DNA of 64,000 nt from Geomonas limicola (lineage in GTDB: Bacteria > Desulfobacterota > Desulfuromonadia > Geobacterales > Geobacteraceae). Both the position numbers and the translations under genes were made by a program. Location of the stretch: contig NZ_BLXZ01000011.1 in the NCBI RefSeq assembly GCF_014193675.1, forward strand, positions 1 through 64,000, given 5' to 3'. Below, one piece after another: positions 31,540 to 40,296 of this stretch. Position 1 is the stretch's first letter. Each line of letters starts with the position of its first letter. The notes under the pieces were generated by a model that saw only the letters and a list, made by a program, of their open reading frames with translations, ran no database searches and was not told the DNA's origin.

Positions 31540-32847
31540 CTATTTGCGCCCTTGAATCCGGACGCCCTTCATGAAACCTTCGTAGCTGCGGGTGATCAGG
31601 TGCGCCTCGATCTGCGACAGGGTATCCATGCCGACGCCCACGGCGATCAGCAGGGAAGTGCCGCCGAAGTAGAAGGGAAGGTTAAACTTTCCGATCAGGA
31701 TCGAGGGGAGTACACAGATAACCGAGATATAGATGGCACCAGCGAAGGTCAGCTTGGTCAGCACCGAGTCAAGGAAGTCTGAGGTCTCTTTGCCCGGCCG
31801 GATCCCCGGCACGTAGCCACCCTGCTTCTTCACGTTGTCTGCGACGTCAACCGGGTTGAAAGTCACAGCCGTGTAGAAATAGCAGAAAAATACGATGAAG
31901 GCAACAAAAAATATCTCATAGAGCCAGTTGCCCGGCGTCAACTTCTTGGAGGCCTGCTGCACCCAGGGGACGTTGATGAAGTTGCCAACCGTCGCAGGGA
32001 ACATGATGATGGAGGAGGCGAAGATCGGCGGGATAACGCCTGCCATGTTCACCTTGAGCGGCAGGTGCGAGCTCTGCGCCCCCATGGTCTTCAGGCCGAC
32101 CACCCGTTTGGCGTAGTGAATCGGGATGCGCCGCTGGCCGCGCTCGATGAATACCACCGCAGCGATCACCAGGAACATCACCGCAGCCACGAACACCAGG
32201 GCCAGGAGGTTCATCTCACCGGTCTTGATGAGCCGGAAGCTGTTGCCGATCGCGGTCGGGATGCGCGCCACGATGCCGGCAAAGATGATCAGCGAGATGC
32301 CGTTGCCGATCCCCTTCTCGGACATCTGCTCGCCCAGCCACATGATGAACGCGGTGCCGGCGGTCAGCGTGAGCACGGTCATGAGGCGGAAGCCCCACCC
32401 CGGACTCGGCACAACCATCTCGCCGGCGGGACCGCGCATCGCCTCGAGGCCGATGGAGATACCGAAGCCCTGCACCACCGACAGCACGATGGTGCCGTAG
32501 CGGGTGTACTGGATGATCTTCTTGCGGCCGGCGTCACCTTCCTTGGAAAGCTTCTCGACGGCCGGAAGTACCACGGTCAAGAGCTGGAAGATGATCGAGG
32601 AGGAGATGTACGGCATGATGCCGAGGGCGAAGACCGTCAACTTCTCGAGTGCCCCGCCAGAAAACATGTCGAACATCCCGAGCAGGGTACCCTGGGCAGC
32701 CTTGAAGAAGTGCGACAAGGCCTGTGCGTCGATACCCGGGGTCGGAATGTGACAACCAACACGGTAGACGGCCAGCATGGCCAGGGAGAACAAGACTTTC
32801 TTTTTGAGTTCCGGGATCTTGAAAATGTTCTGGAAGGCTTCTATCAC
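31540..32847 (-). CDS. secY: protein translocase subunit SecY
   Basis: Channel subunit of the SecYEG translocon, 435 residues with ten expected membrane helices. The N-terminus ELKKKVLFSLAMLAVYRVGCHIPTPGID and the plug region are typical. Cytosolic loop residues such as GQRRIPIHYAKR (about 237-248) bind ribosomes and SecA. SecE is at 58,144 and FtsY at 5,761 in this window. Confidence 0.98.
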   Translation of the reverse strand: MIEAFQNIFKIPELKKKVLFSLAMLAVYRVGCHIPTPGIDAQALSHFFKAAQGTLLGMFDMFSGGALEKLTVFALGIMPYISSSIIFQLLTVVLPAVEKLSKEGDAGRKKIIQYTRYGTIVLSVVQGFGISIGLEAMRGPAGEMVVPSPGWGFRLMTVLTLTAGTAFIMWLGEQMSEKGIGNGISLIIFAGIVARIPTAIGNSFRLIKTGEMNLLALVFVAAVMFLVIAAVVFIERGQRRIPIHYAKRVVGLKTMGAQSSHLPLKVNMAGVIPPIFASSIIMFPATVGNFINVPWVQQASKKLTPGNWLYEIFFVAFIVFFCYFYTAVTFNPVDVADNVKKQGGYVPGIRPGKETSDFLDSVLTKLTFAGAIYISVICVLPSILIGKFNLPFYFGGTSLLIAVGVGMDTLSQIEAHLITRSYEGFMKGVRIQGRK

Positions 32848-32850
32848 AGC

Positions 32851-33291
32851 CTAGATCTCCTCGATCGAACCACCTGCTGCAGTAATTTTTTCGCGGGCGG
32901 ATGCGCTGAATTTGTGAGCCTTGATGGTCAGGGCGCGGGTCAGATCGCCGGTGCCCAGCACCTTGATGCCGTCGCACACAGCCGAGATCAGGCCGCTCTT
33001 CAGCAGCGCCTCTGCGTCGACTACGCTGCCGGCCTCGAAGATCTCGAGCTGGCAGAGGTTGACCAGGGCGTATTCCTTCTTGGCAAGCGGGGTGAAACCG
33101 CGCTTGGGGAGACGCCTGTGCATCGGCATCTGGCCGCCCTCGAAGCCGGGCTTGATCGACCCGCCGGAGCGCGCCTTCTGGCCCTTGTGACCCTTGGTTG
33201 CGGTCTTGCCGTGACCGGAGCCGGTGCCCCTGCCGATACGCTTTCTATTCTTGTTAGCCCCGATGGCGGGCTTGATAGTATTCAATTCCAT
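32851..33291 (-). CDS. rplO: 50S ribosomal protein L15
   Basis: A late-assembling large-subunit protein of 146 residues. It has the glycine-rich basic N-terminus (RKRIGRGTGSGHGKTATKGHKGQ, about 16-38) that threads into 23S rRNA, and a globular C-terminal half. Three bases before secY. Confidence 0.98.
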   Translation of the reverse strand: MELNTIKPAIGANKNRKRIGRGTGSGHGKTATKGHKGQKARSGGSIKPGFEGGQMPMHRRLPKRGFTPLAKKEYALVNLCQLEIFEAGSVVDAEALLKSGLISAVCDGIKVLGTGDLTRALTIKAHKFSASAREKITAAGGSIEEI

Positions 33292-33323
33292 TGTTTATCA
33301 CCTTTAGGGAAATTACCCGGGAA

Positions 33324-33500
33324 TTACTCTTCCACGCGTACCATATGGGAAACTTTTGCGATCATCCCGCGGATTTCCGGGGTGTCCTTAAGGACCACGG
33401 TCTTCTCACGCTTGGTGAGGCCCATGCCCAACAGGCACCCCCTCACTTTTTCCGAGTTCCCGATGTGACTCTTGATGAGGGTAACCTTCAACTCTGACAT
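33324..33500 (-). CDS. rpmD: 50S ribosomal protein L30
   Basis: A 58-residue protein, MSELKVTLIKSHIGNSEKVR, ending KVSHMVRVEE; complete and normal in length. It is the usual spc-operon neighbour between rpsE and rplO. Confidence 0.97.
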   Translation of the reverse strand: MSELKVTLIKSHIGNSEKVRGCLLGMGLTKREKTVVLKDTPEIRGMIAKVSHMVRVEE

Positions 33501-33530
33501 TTTTTCAGCTCCTTAAAATGGTACGTGGGG

Positions 33531-34022
33531 CTACTCGGCAGCCAGGCCGCGGCGAGCCATGAGCTCCTCTGCGGTCTTCAGCTTGGCCAAGCCGGCAAAA
33601 GCAGCCTTCACCACGTTGTGCGGGTTGTTGGAACCCAGGCACTTGGCGAGGATGTTGTGCACCCCGGCGGACTCGAAGACCGCGCGGGCGGCGCCACCGG
33701 CGATCACGCCGGTACCGGCGCTGGCCGGCATCATCAGGACCTTGCCTGCGCCGAACTGGCCCAGGATCTCGAACGGGATGGTCTGGCCGGCAACGATGGG
33801 AACCTTGATCAGGTTCTTCTTGGCCTGTTCGACCCCTTTGCGAATCGCTTCGGGAACCTCGTTGGCCTTGCCGAGGCCGTAGCCCACGACACCGTTACCG
33901 TCGCCTACCACCACCAGGGCGGAGAAGCTGAAGCGGCGGCCACCCTTGACGACCTTTGCAACGCGGCTGATATGGACGACCCTATCAGTAAGATTCATTT
34001 CACTGGCGTTGATCTTAAGCAA
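33531..34022 (-). CDS. rpsE: 30S ribosomal protein S5
   Basis: Accuracy-related small-subunit protein. The double-stranded RNA-binding-like N-terminal domain (DRVVHISRVAKVVKGGRRFSF, about 13-33) and the C-terminal domain (PASAGTGVIAGGAARAVFE) are present. The start is TTG at 34,022, with AAGGAGG seven bases upstream; the internal ATG (33,998) has no such site. Length 163. Confidence 0.98.
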   Translation of the reverse strand: MLKINASEMNLTDRVVHISRVAKVVKGGRRFSFSALVVVGDGNGVVGYGLGKANEVPEAIRKGVEQAKKNLIKVPIVAGQTIPFEILGQFGAGKVLMMPASAGTGVIAGGAARAVFESAGVHNILAKCLGSNNPHNVVKAAFAGLAKLKTAEELMARRGLAAE

Positions 34023-34043
34023 ACCTATTCCTCCTTACCTGCC

Positions 34044-34412
34044 CTAGAAGGACAGACCGTTTTCACGTGCGGCTTCAGCCAGGGCTTTGATTCTTCCGTG
34101 ATAGAGGAATCCGTTACGATCGAAAACGACCGCAGTGATATCCTTCTCAAGGGCCTTCTTGGCGATCGCGGCGCCGACCTTGGTAGCAGCCTCGATGTTC
34201 CCCGTGTAGGACAGCCCCTCGGCGACGGCGGCCTCGACGGTGGAGGCGGCGACGAGCGTGGCACCAGTGGTGTCATCGATCAGCTGGGCGTATATGTGGC
34301 GCGCGCTCTTGAAGACGTTCAGTCTCGGGCGAGCGGTCGATCCGGTGATTTTCTTCCTGACCCTGGTCTGTCTTTTAAGACGAGCCACCTGTTTTTGGGC
34401 TAAAGAACTCAA
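34044..34412 (-). CDS. rplR: 50S ribosomal protein L18
   Basis: 5S rRNA-binding protein, 122 residues. The basic N-terminus (KQVARLKRQTRVRKKITG) precedes the conserved RPRLNVFKSARHIYAQLID and ends ALAEAARENGLSF. TTG start at 34,412 with AAGGAG seven bases upstream. Confidence 0.98.
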   Translation of the reverse strand: MSSLAQKQVARLKRQTRVRKKITGSTARPRLNVFKSARHIYAQLIDDTTGATLVAASTVEAAVAEGLSYTGNIEAATKVGAAIAKKALEKDITAVVFDRNGFLYHGRIKALAEAARENGLSF

Positions 34413-34451
34413 GGCACTTCTCCTTAGTCGTATTGCTTAATGGTTTACGGT

Positions 34452-34991
34452 TTATTTCTTACCAGTCTTGCCGGCTTTCCTCAGGATGGTCTCGTCGGCG
34501 TACTTGACGCCTTTTCCTTTGTACGGCTCGGGCGGACGGAAGGCGCGGATCTTGGCTGCGGTCTGGCCGACCACTTCCTTGTCGATACCCATGACCTTCA
34601 TCTTGGTCATCTTCTCGACCTCGACGGTGATCCCTGCCGGCAGCTCGAAGTTGACCGGGTGGGAGAAGCCCAGGGAGAGGTTCAGGACGTTGCCTTTCAC
34701 CTCGGCGCGGTAACCGACGCCGTTGATCTCGAGGGCAGTCTCAAAGCCTTTGGAAACGCCGATCACCATGTTGTTGATCAAGGTGCGGGAAATCCCGTGT
34801 GCGGAGCGGCACTTGGTGGAATCGTCGTTGCGAGTCACCGTTACCGCCTTGTCGTCGACCGAGATCGCGACACCGCCCATCATGGAGCGGGTAAGGGACC
34901 CTTTCGGGCCCTGCACCGTGATCTCCGGGGCGTTGTATATGACTTTCACCCCCGCAGGGATCGCGATGGGAAGTTTTCCTATTCTAGACAT
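34452..34991 (-). CDS. rplF: 50S ribosomal protein L6
   Basis: Large-subunit protein near the factor-binding site, 179 residues, with two homologous domains. The C-terminal signature PEPYKGKGVKYADETILRKAGKTGKK is intact. ATG follows AAGGAG. Confidence 0.98.
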   Translation of the reverse strand: MSRIGKLPIAIPAGVKVIYNAPEITVQGPKGSLTRSMMGGVAISVDDKAVTVTRNDDSTKCRSAHGISRTLINNMVIGVSKGFETALEINGVGYRAEVKGNVLNLSLGFSHPVNFELPAGITVEVEKMTKMKVMGIDKEVVGQTAAKIRAFRPPEPYKGKGVKYADETILRKAGKTGKK

Positions 34992-35015
34992 GCAAAGCTC
35001 CTTAAAGCGAAATGA

Positions 35016-35414
35016 CTACCAGACCGTGCAGAGGACCTCGCCGCCGATGTTGAGCTCGCGAGCGGTCTTGTCGGTTACCAGGCCCTTGGAGGTCGACAGA
35101 ATCGCGACACCCAGTCCGTTTTTCACCTGCTTGATCTTGTCGGAGTTGACGTAGACCCGGCCGCCCGGCTTGCTTACCCTCTTGATCTCATTGATGACCG
35201 GATCCTTCTCATCGATGAACTTGAGGTAGACGCGCAGAATCCCCTGTTTGTTGTCAGCGATCACCTTGAAGTTCTTGATGAACCCCTCGTTACGCAGAAC
35301 GGTAGCGAGGCTCACTTTCAGGTTCGACGACGGGATGTCTACTTTCTGATGTTTTGCCATACCGGCATTCCTGATACGGGTCAGCATGTCGGCGATTGGA
35401 TCTGTCATGCACAT
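35016..35414 (-). CDS. rpsH: 30S ribosomal protein S8
   Basis: Central-domain 16S-binding protein and, in many bacteria, spc-operon repressor. The sequence MTDPIADMLTRIRNA and the C-terminal STSKGLVTDKTARELNIGGEVLC are typical. AAGGAG lies eight bases before the ATG at 35,414, giving an MC extension. The canonical ATG is six bases further on. Confidence 0.98.
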   Translation of the reverse strand: MCMTDPIADMLTRIRNAGMAKHQKVDIPSSNLKVSLATVLRNEGFIKNFKVIADNKQGILRVYLKFIDEKDPVINEIKRVSKPGGRVYVNSDKIKQVKNGLGVAILSTSKGLVTDKTARELNIGGEVLCTVW

Positions 35415-35446
35415 ACAAACTACTCCTTATTACCTGAATCGGTATA

Positions 35447-35632
35447 TTACCAGCTGGATTTTATCACGCCCGGAATCTGGCCGGAGTTAGCGAGCTTCCT
35501 CAGGCAGATCCTGCACATGTCAAATTTCCGGTAGTAAGCTCTGGGGCGACCGCACAGGGGGCAGCGATTGCGCTCGCGTACCTTGAACTTGTTGCCTCTC
35601 TGAGCCTTTATGATCATCGATGTCTTAGCCAC
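35447..35632 (-). CDS. rpsZ: 30S ribosomal protein S14, zinc (type Z)
   Basis: A 61-residue short-type S14 with a four-cysteine zinc site (CPLCGRPRAYYRKFDMCRIC, about residues 24-43) and the end SGQIPGVIKSSW. The start is GTG. No long zinc-free paralogue is in the window. Confidence 0.97.
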   Translation of the reverse strand: MAKTSMIIKAQRGNKFKVRERNRCPLCGRPRAYYRKFDMCRICLRKLANSGQIPGVIKSSW

Positions 35633-35652
35633 GGGATTCCTCCAAAACTTGA

Positions 35653-36192
35653 TTAGTTCCTGAACGGCAGGCCCATGAGCTTCAAGAGTGCCTTACCTTC
35701 TGCGTCGGTCTTTGCAGTCGTCACGATGGTGATGTTCATCCCCTTGATCTTGTCGACCTTGTCGTACTCGATCTCCGGGAAGATCATCTGCTCCTTGATG
35801 CCCATGGAGTAGTTGCCCTTGCCATCGAACCCTTTGCCGGAGATCCCTTTGAAGTCGCGCACGCGCGGCAGGGCCACCGCCACCAGGCGGTCGAGGAATT
35901 CGTACATCTTCTCGCGGCGCAGCGTGACGGACACGCCGATCGGCATCCCCTGACGCAGCTTGAAGCTCGCGATGGACTTCTTGGCCTTGGTGATCACCGG
36001 TTTCTGACCGGCGATGGCGGCCATCTCCTCCACTGCGGAGTCGAGGATCTTCACGTTCTGGATCGCCTCGCCGAGGCCCATGTTCAGGACCACCTTGGTG
36101 ATCTTGGGAACTTCCATAACGTTATTGTAGTTATGGTCCTTCATCAACTGCGCAACCATCTCTTTATTGTAAAGCTCAGCTAGCCGTGCCAT
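35653..36192 (-). CDS. rplE: 50S ribosomal protein L5
   Basis: 5S rRNA-binding protein of the central protuberance, 179 residues. MARLAELYNKEMVAQLM, then PKITKVVLNMGLGEA and KSIASFKLRQGMPIGV; all regions are intact. Sits between rpsZ and rplX. Confidence 0.98.
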   Translation of the reverse strand: MARLAELYNKEMVAQLMKDHNYNNVMEVPKITKVVLNMGLGEAIQNVKILDSAVEEMAAIAGQKPVITKAKKSIASFKLRQGMPIGVSVTLRREKMYEFLDRLVAVALPRVRDFKGISGKGFDGKGNYSMGIKEQMIFPEIEYDKVDKIKGMNITIVTTAKTDAEGKALLKLMGLPFRN

Positions 36193-36205
36193 TCAATCCT
36201 CCAAT

Positions 36206-36532
36206 CTATTTATCAAAGGACTCGCCGCATTTGACACAGCAGCGCGCCTTCTTACCGTCTTCCAGGACAGTGATCCTGGTCCTGACCGGCTTGTTGCACT
36301 TCGCGCAGAACAGCGCGACGTTCGAGATGTGCACCGGGGCCTCTTTCTCCAGGATGCCACCCTGCTCGGACCCGCGGGCCTTGGTGTGGCGCTTCACGAT
36401 GTTGATGCCTTCGATGAGCACGCCATCTTTCTTCGGGACCAGCGACAGGACCTTGCCGGTCTTCGCCTTGTCCTTGCCCGTGATGACCATAACGGTGTCA
36501 TTCTTTTTTACGTGTAACTTTTTGCCCAGCAT
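36206..36532 (-). CDS. rplX: 50S ribosomal protein L24
   Basis: Assembly-initiator protein of 108 residues with an N-terminal KOW motif (LHVKKNDTVMVITGKDKAKTGKV). The C-terminal part has a CAKC...CCVKC four-cysteine cluster, a zinc-binding variant. ATG at 36,532. Confidence 0.98.
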   Translation of the reverse strand: MLGKKLHVKKNDTVMVITGKDKAKTGKVLSLVPKKDGVLIEGINIVKRHTKARGSEQGGILEKEAPVHISNVALFCAKCNKPVRTRITVLEDGKKARCCVKCGESFDK

Positions 36533-36554
36533 GGTTTTTCTCCACGAAAAATGA

Positions 36555-36923
36555 TTAAAGTACCTCAGGAGCGAGGGATATGATTTTCATGAACTTCTTC
36601 GCGCGAAGTTCCCTGGCGACCGGTCCGAAGATACGGGTACCGACCGGCTCCTGGGCGGCGTTGATGACCACACCCGAGTTGGTGTCGAAGCGGATGTAGG
36701 AACCGTCCGGGCGACCTACCGCTTTGGCGGTACGCACCACGACTGCCTTCACCACGTCACCCTTTTTCACCTTGGAGTTCGGGATGGCTTCCTTCACCGA
36801 GGCGACGATGATGTCGCCGATCCCTGCGTAGCGGCGCTTGGAGCCGCCGAGCACCTTAATGCAAAAGAGTTTCTTCGCGCCGGAGTTGTCCGCCACGTCC
36901 AATAGTGTCTGCATCTGAATCAT
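36555..36923 (-). CDS. rplN: 50S ribosomal protein L14
   Basis: Interface protein of 122 residues that contacts 16S helix 14. MIQMQTLLDVADNSGAKKL and the ending MKIISLAPEVL match the family closely. Full length. Confidence 0.98.
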   Translation of the reverse strand: MIQMQTLLDVADNSGAKKLFCIKVLGGSKRRYAGIGDIIVASVKEAIPNSKVKKGDVVKAVVVRTAKAVGRPDGSYIRFDTNSGVVINAAQEPVGTRIFGPVARELRAKKFMKIISLAPEVL

Positions 36924-36952
36924 TGTTTAACTCCCAGCCCCCGAGACCCTTA

Positions 36953-37210
36953 CTAGGCCCTGGACTCGATAATTTGTCTGATCTTCCAGCGCTTGTCCTT
37001 GGAGAGCGGACGGGTCTCGACTATGAGCACGCGGTCGCCGATCTTGGCTACATTCTCTTCGTCGTGGGCCTTGTACTTGGCCGAGCGCTTGATGTACTTA
37101 TTGTAGACGGGGTGCTTCACGAGACGGTCGACCTTTACTACGGCGGTCTTTTCCATCTTGTCGCTCACCACGATGCCGATCTGGGTTTTACGATTGCCTC
37201 TTTCGCTCAT
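36953..37210 (-). CDS. rpsQ: 30S ribosomal protein S17
   Basis: OB-fold protein contacting 16S rRNA, 85 residues from the ATG at 37,210 (MSERGNRKTQIGIVVSDKME). A GTG nine bases upstream abuts the rpmC stop and is the alternative start. The GAGGG site fits neither spacing perfectly. Confidence 0.96.
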   Translation of the reverse strand: MSERGNRKTQIGIVVSDKMEKTAVVKVDRLVKHPVYNKYIKRSAKYKAHDEENVAKIGDRVLIVETRPLSKDKRWKIRQIIESRA

Positions 37211-37219
37211 ATCTATCAC

Positions 37220-37408
37220 TTACCCTCTCTTCTCACGGAGTACGGTCTGCACCCTGGCGATGTCCTTCTTGATGGTGGACATTTTGGAGGTGTTCTCCAG
37301 GCGCCCGGTGTGCAGCTGAAACCTCACGTTGAAAAGTTCCTTGGTGAGTTCGGCGCTTTTGGTCTCCAGTTCGGCAACCGTCGCGTTTTTAAGTTCACTA
37401 GCCTTCAT
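37220..37408 (-). CDS. rpmC: 50S ribosomal protein L29
   Basis: A 62-residue two-helix protein beside the exit tunnel, where SRP and trigger factor dock. MKASELKNATVAELETKSAE, then ELFNVRFQLHTGRLENTSK. Its start overlaps the end of rplP by 11 bases. Confidence 0.97.
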   Translation of the reverse strand: MKASELKNATVAELETKSAELTKELFNVRFQLHTGRLENTSKMSTIKKDIARVQTVLREKRG

Positions 37409-37820
37409 TGTTTTCAGCCCTCGTAATGAATTTGGTGGCTACGGGAAGCTTGTGCGACGCCAGACGGAATGCCTCGCGAGCGACTTCCTCGGTGACACCT
37501 TCCATCTCGTACAGGACACGGCCGGGCTTGATAACGCAAACCCACGAGTCCGGCGAACCTTTTCCCTTACCCATACGGGTCTCAGCCGGTTTTGCGGTGA
37601 GCGGCTTGTCCGGGAAGATACGGATCCAGACCTTGCCACCCCTCTTGATATAGCGGTTCATGGCGATACGGGCCGCCTCGATCTGGCGGGAATCCAGCCA
37701 GCCGCACTCGGTTGCCTGCAGACCGAACTCGCCGAAGGCAAGCGACACGCCGCGCTGCGGGGTCCCGGTCATGCGCCCTTTCATCTGTTTTCTATGCTTA
37801 ACTCTCTTGGGCATTAACAT
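37398..37820 (-). CDS. rplP: 50S ribosomal protein L16
   Basis: Protein near the A site, 140 residues. KRVKHRKQMKGRMTGTPQRG near the start and VWIRIFPDKPLTAKPAETRMGKGKG are intact. The ATG at 37,820 lies nine bases after AGGAG; the canonical MPKR start is six bases on. Confidence 0.98.
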   Translation of the reverse strand: MLMPKRVKHRKQMKGRMTGTPQRGVSLAFGEFGLQATECGWLDSRQIEAARIAMNRYIKRGGKVWIRIFPDKPLTAKPAETRMGKGKGSPDSWVCVIKPGRVLYEMEGVTEEVAREAFRLASHKLPVATKFITRAENNEG

Positions 37821-37838
37821 CGCGAAAAACTCCTAACT

Positions 37839-38477
37839 CTATTTTTTAGCGGAGGCAAGTACTTCACCCTTGAAGAGGAGCACTTTCACGCCGATGATAC
37901 CGTAGGTGGTCTTCGCCTCGGCGAAGCCGTAGTCGATGTCCGCGCGCAGCGTGTGCAGGGGCACCCGCCCTTCGCGGTACCACTCGGTGCGGGACATCTC
38001 CGCACCACCCAGACGGCCGGAGCAGGTGATCTTGATCCCCTTGGCGCCGAACTTGAGGGTGGAGGTCACGCTCTTCTTCATGGCGCGGCGGAAGGCGATA
38101 CGGCGCTCGAGCTGCAGAGCAACGTTCTCGGCCACCAGCTGGGCGTCCAGTTCCGGCTTGCGGACTTCCTGTATGTTAAGGTAGACCTCTTTGTCGGTGA
38201 GCTTGGCCAGCTCCTTCTTCAGGGTCTCGACCTCGGAGCCCTTCTTGCCGATGATCAGGCCCGGACGAGCGGTGAAGATGTTGATCTTCGCCTTGCCAGC
38301 CGCGCGCTCGATCTCGATCTTGGAGACGCCGGAATTGTACAGCCTCTTCTTGAGGAAGCTGCGCAGCTTCAGGTCTTCGTGAAGCAGCTTAGAGAAGTCT
38401 TTTTCCGCGTACCATTTGGAGTCCCAGGTTTTGACAACTCCCAGCCTGAACCCTATAGGATTAACTTTCTGACCCAA
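37839..38477 (-). CDS. rpsC: 30S ribosomal protein S3
   Basis: Head protein forming part of the mRNA entry and helicase site, 212 residues. The KH domain (ARPGLIIGKKGSEVETLKKELA) and the C-terminal domain (GRLGGAEMSRTEWYREGRVPLHT) are intact. TTG start at 38,477, seven bases after GGAGG. Confidence 0.98.
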   Translation of the reverse strand: MGQKVNPIGFRLGVVKTWDSKWYAEKDFSKLLHEDLKLRSFLKKRLYNSGVSKIEIERAAGKAKINIFTARPGLIIGKKGSEVETLKKELAKLTDKEVYLNIQEVRKPELDAQLVAENVALQLERRIAFRRAMKKSVTSTLKFGAKGIKITCSGRLGGAEMSRTEWYREGRVPLHTLRADIDYGFAEAKTTYGIIGVKVLLFKGEVLASAKK

Positions 38478-38500
38478 AACATCACCTCCGAGGTGTTAGC

Positions 38501-38836
38501 TTATTTCTTTTCCGCAAGGACCACGGTGATGTGGCTCGTCGGTTTTCTAATCTTGCTGGCCCGGCCCATGGCGCGGGGGGTGAAGCGCTTCAGCACTGCG
38601 CCGCCGTCAACGAAGATGGTCTTCACGTAGAGGTTGTCCACGTCGGAGACCCCCTTCTGCTCGGCATTGGCAACGGCCGAGCTGAGCAGCTTGGCGATCA
38701 GTTTCGCCGAAGGCTGCGGGGAGAAGCGCAGGGTGTTGAGCGCGGTCTGTATGCCTTTGCCACGGACCATGTCCACAACCAGGCGAGTTTTCCTGGGGGA
38801 GAGGCGGACAGAGGATAATTTAGCTGATGATTCCAT
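38501..38836 (-). CDS. rplV: 50S ribosomal protein L22
   Basis: Its long beta hairpin lines the exit tunnel (AVLKRFTPRAMGRASKIRKPTSH, about 81-103). 111 residues, full length, with SPRKTRLVVDMVRG near the N-terminus. Confidence 0.98.
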   Translation of the reverse strand: MESSAKLSSVRLSPRKTRLVVDMVRGKGIQTALNTLRFSPQPSAKLIAKLLSSAVANAEQKGVSDVDNLYVKTIFVDGGAVLKRFTPRAMGRASKIRKPTSHITVVLAEKK

Positions 38837-38856
38837 TGAAAAAACTCCTTTAGACC

Positions 38857-39138
38857 TTACTTCTTCTTCAGCTTGCTTTTCTTATCAGCAGCGTGACCGT
38901 AGAAGGTTCTGGTGGGTGCGAACTCACCCATCTTGTGGCCGACCATGTTCTCCGTGACGAACACCGGAATGAATTTCTTGCCGTTGTGCACCGCGAAGGT
39001 GAGCCCGATGAAGTCGGGGATGATGGTCGAACGACGCGACCAGGTCTTAATCACACCTTTCTTGCCGGCCAGTTCTGCCTGGGCCTTTGCTTCCAGGTGC
39101 GCGTCGACAAAGGGTCCCTTCTTAATAGATCTTGCCAT
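38857..39138 (-). CDS. rpsS: 30S ribosomal protein S19
   Basis: Head protein that pairs with S13, 93 residues. MARSIKKGPFVDAHL, then STIIPDFIGLTFAVHNGKKF and VGHKMGEFAPTRTFYGHAADKK; complete. Confidence 0.98.
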   Translation of the reverse strand: MARSIKKGPFVDAHLEAKAQAELAGKKGVIKTWSRRSTIIPDFIGLTFAVHNGKKFIPVFVTENMVGHKMGEFAPTRTFYGHAADKKSKLKKK

Positions 39139-39164
39139 CTCTTAAAATCCTCTATCCAGATGAT

Positions 39165-39989
39165 TTATTTGCTGCGTTTCTTCACGATGAAGGCCGTAGA
39201 CCGCTTGTTGGTGCGGGTCTTGTAGCCCTTGGTCGGAATACCCCACGGGGTAACCGGATGACGACCACCGGAGGTACGACCCTCGCCACCGCCGTGCGGG
39301 TGGTCGACCGGGTTCATGGCGACGCCGCGGACGTGCGGGCGGATCCCCAGCCAGCGGGAGCGGCCGGCCTTACCGATGGAAACGTTCTCGTGATCGATGT
39401 TGCCCACCTGGCCGATGGTGGCTTTGCAGTCCATGAGGATCATGCGCACCTCGGAGGAGGGGAGCTTGACCTGGGCGTACTTGCCTTCCTTGGCCATGAG
39501 CTGGGCGAAGGTACCGGCCGAGCGGGCCAGCTGCGCCCCTTTGCCGATCTTCAGCTCGATGTTGTGGATGATGGTACCCAGCGGGATCGCCTTGATGGGG
39601 AGCGTGTTGCCCGGCTTGATGTCAGCCTGCGCACTGGAGATAACGGTATCACCCACCTTGAGGCCCAGCGGAGCCAGGATGTAACGCTTCTCGCCGTCCA
39701 CGTAGTTCAAAAGCGCGATGCGTGCGCTCCTGCACGGGTCGTACTCGATGGTAGCGACCTTGGCCGGGATGTCGATCTTGTCGCGACGGAAGTCGATGAT
39801 CCGGTACTTCTGCTTGTGCCCGCCGCCTACGTTACGGGAAGTGACGCGGCCGTTTGCGTTCCTGCCGCCCGATTTCTTGAGGTTCTCAAGGAGCGACTTT
39901 TCCGGCTTGCACGCCGTGATCTCGTCAAAGGCAGAACAGGTCTGAGCCCTTCTCCCCGGAGAGGTAGGTTTATACGTTTTGATAGCCAT
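39165..39989 (-). CDS. rplB: 50S ribosomal protein L2
   Basis: Peptidyl-transferase-associated core protein, 274 residues. The functional loop GVAMNPVDHPHGGGEGR (about 225-241; the conserved His lies in HPHGGGEG) is intact. The basic C-terminus is complete. Confidence 0.99.
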   Translation of the reverse strand: MAIKTYKPTSPGRRAQTCSAFDEITACKPEKSLLENLKKSGGRNANGRVTSRNVGGGHKQKYRIIDFRRDKIDIPAKVATIEYDPCRSARIALLNYVDGEKRYILAPLGLKVGDTVISSAQADIKPGNTLPIKAIPLGTIIHNIELKIGKGAQLARSAGTFAQLMAKEGKYAQVKLPSSEVRMILMDCKATIGQVGNIDHENVSIGKAGRSRWLGIRPHVRGVAMNPVDHPHGGGEGRTSGGRHPVTPWGIPTKGYKTRTNKRSTAFIVKKRSK

Positions 39990-40011
39990 TATCTAAATCC
40001 CCGTGAAAATT

Positions 40012-40296
40012 TTATGCTTCGAAGAAGTCGACGTTGGAACCCTCCTGGAGGGTCACGTAGGCTTTCTTCCAGTTGGAGCGTTTGCCGACGCCGTGTGCGG
40101 TGCGCTTGGTCTTGCCAGCCACATTGACCGTGTTAACCTCGGCAACCTTGGCATTGAAGAGCTGCTCGACGGCGGCCTTGATCTCTATTTTGTTGGCTGC
40201 TTTGTTCACCACGAAGGCAACGACGTTCTTGTCGTCTTTCTCAACAGTCGTCTTCTCGGTGATCAGCGGCTTCTTGATGACGTCATAGATATTCAT
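40012..40296 (-). CDS. rplW: 50S ribosomal protein L23
   Basis: Exit-tunnel docking site for trigger factor and SRP, 94 residues. KKPLITEKTT near the N-terminus and KVAEVNTVNVAGKTKR, then NWKKAYVTLQEG at the C-terminus. Its ATG overlaps the rplD stop by four bases (ATGA). Confidence 0.98.
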   Translation of the reverse strand: MNIYDVIKKPLITEKTTVEKDDKNVVAFVVNKAANKIEIKAAVEQLFNAKVAEVNTVNVAGKTKRTAHGVGKRSNWKKAYVTLQEGSNVDFFEA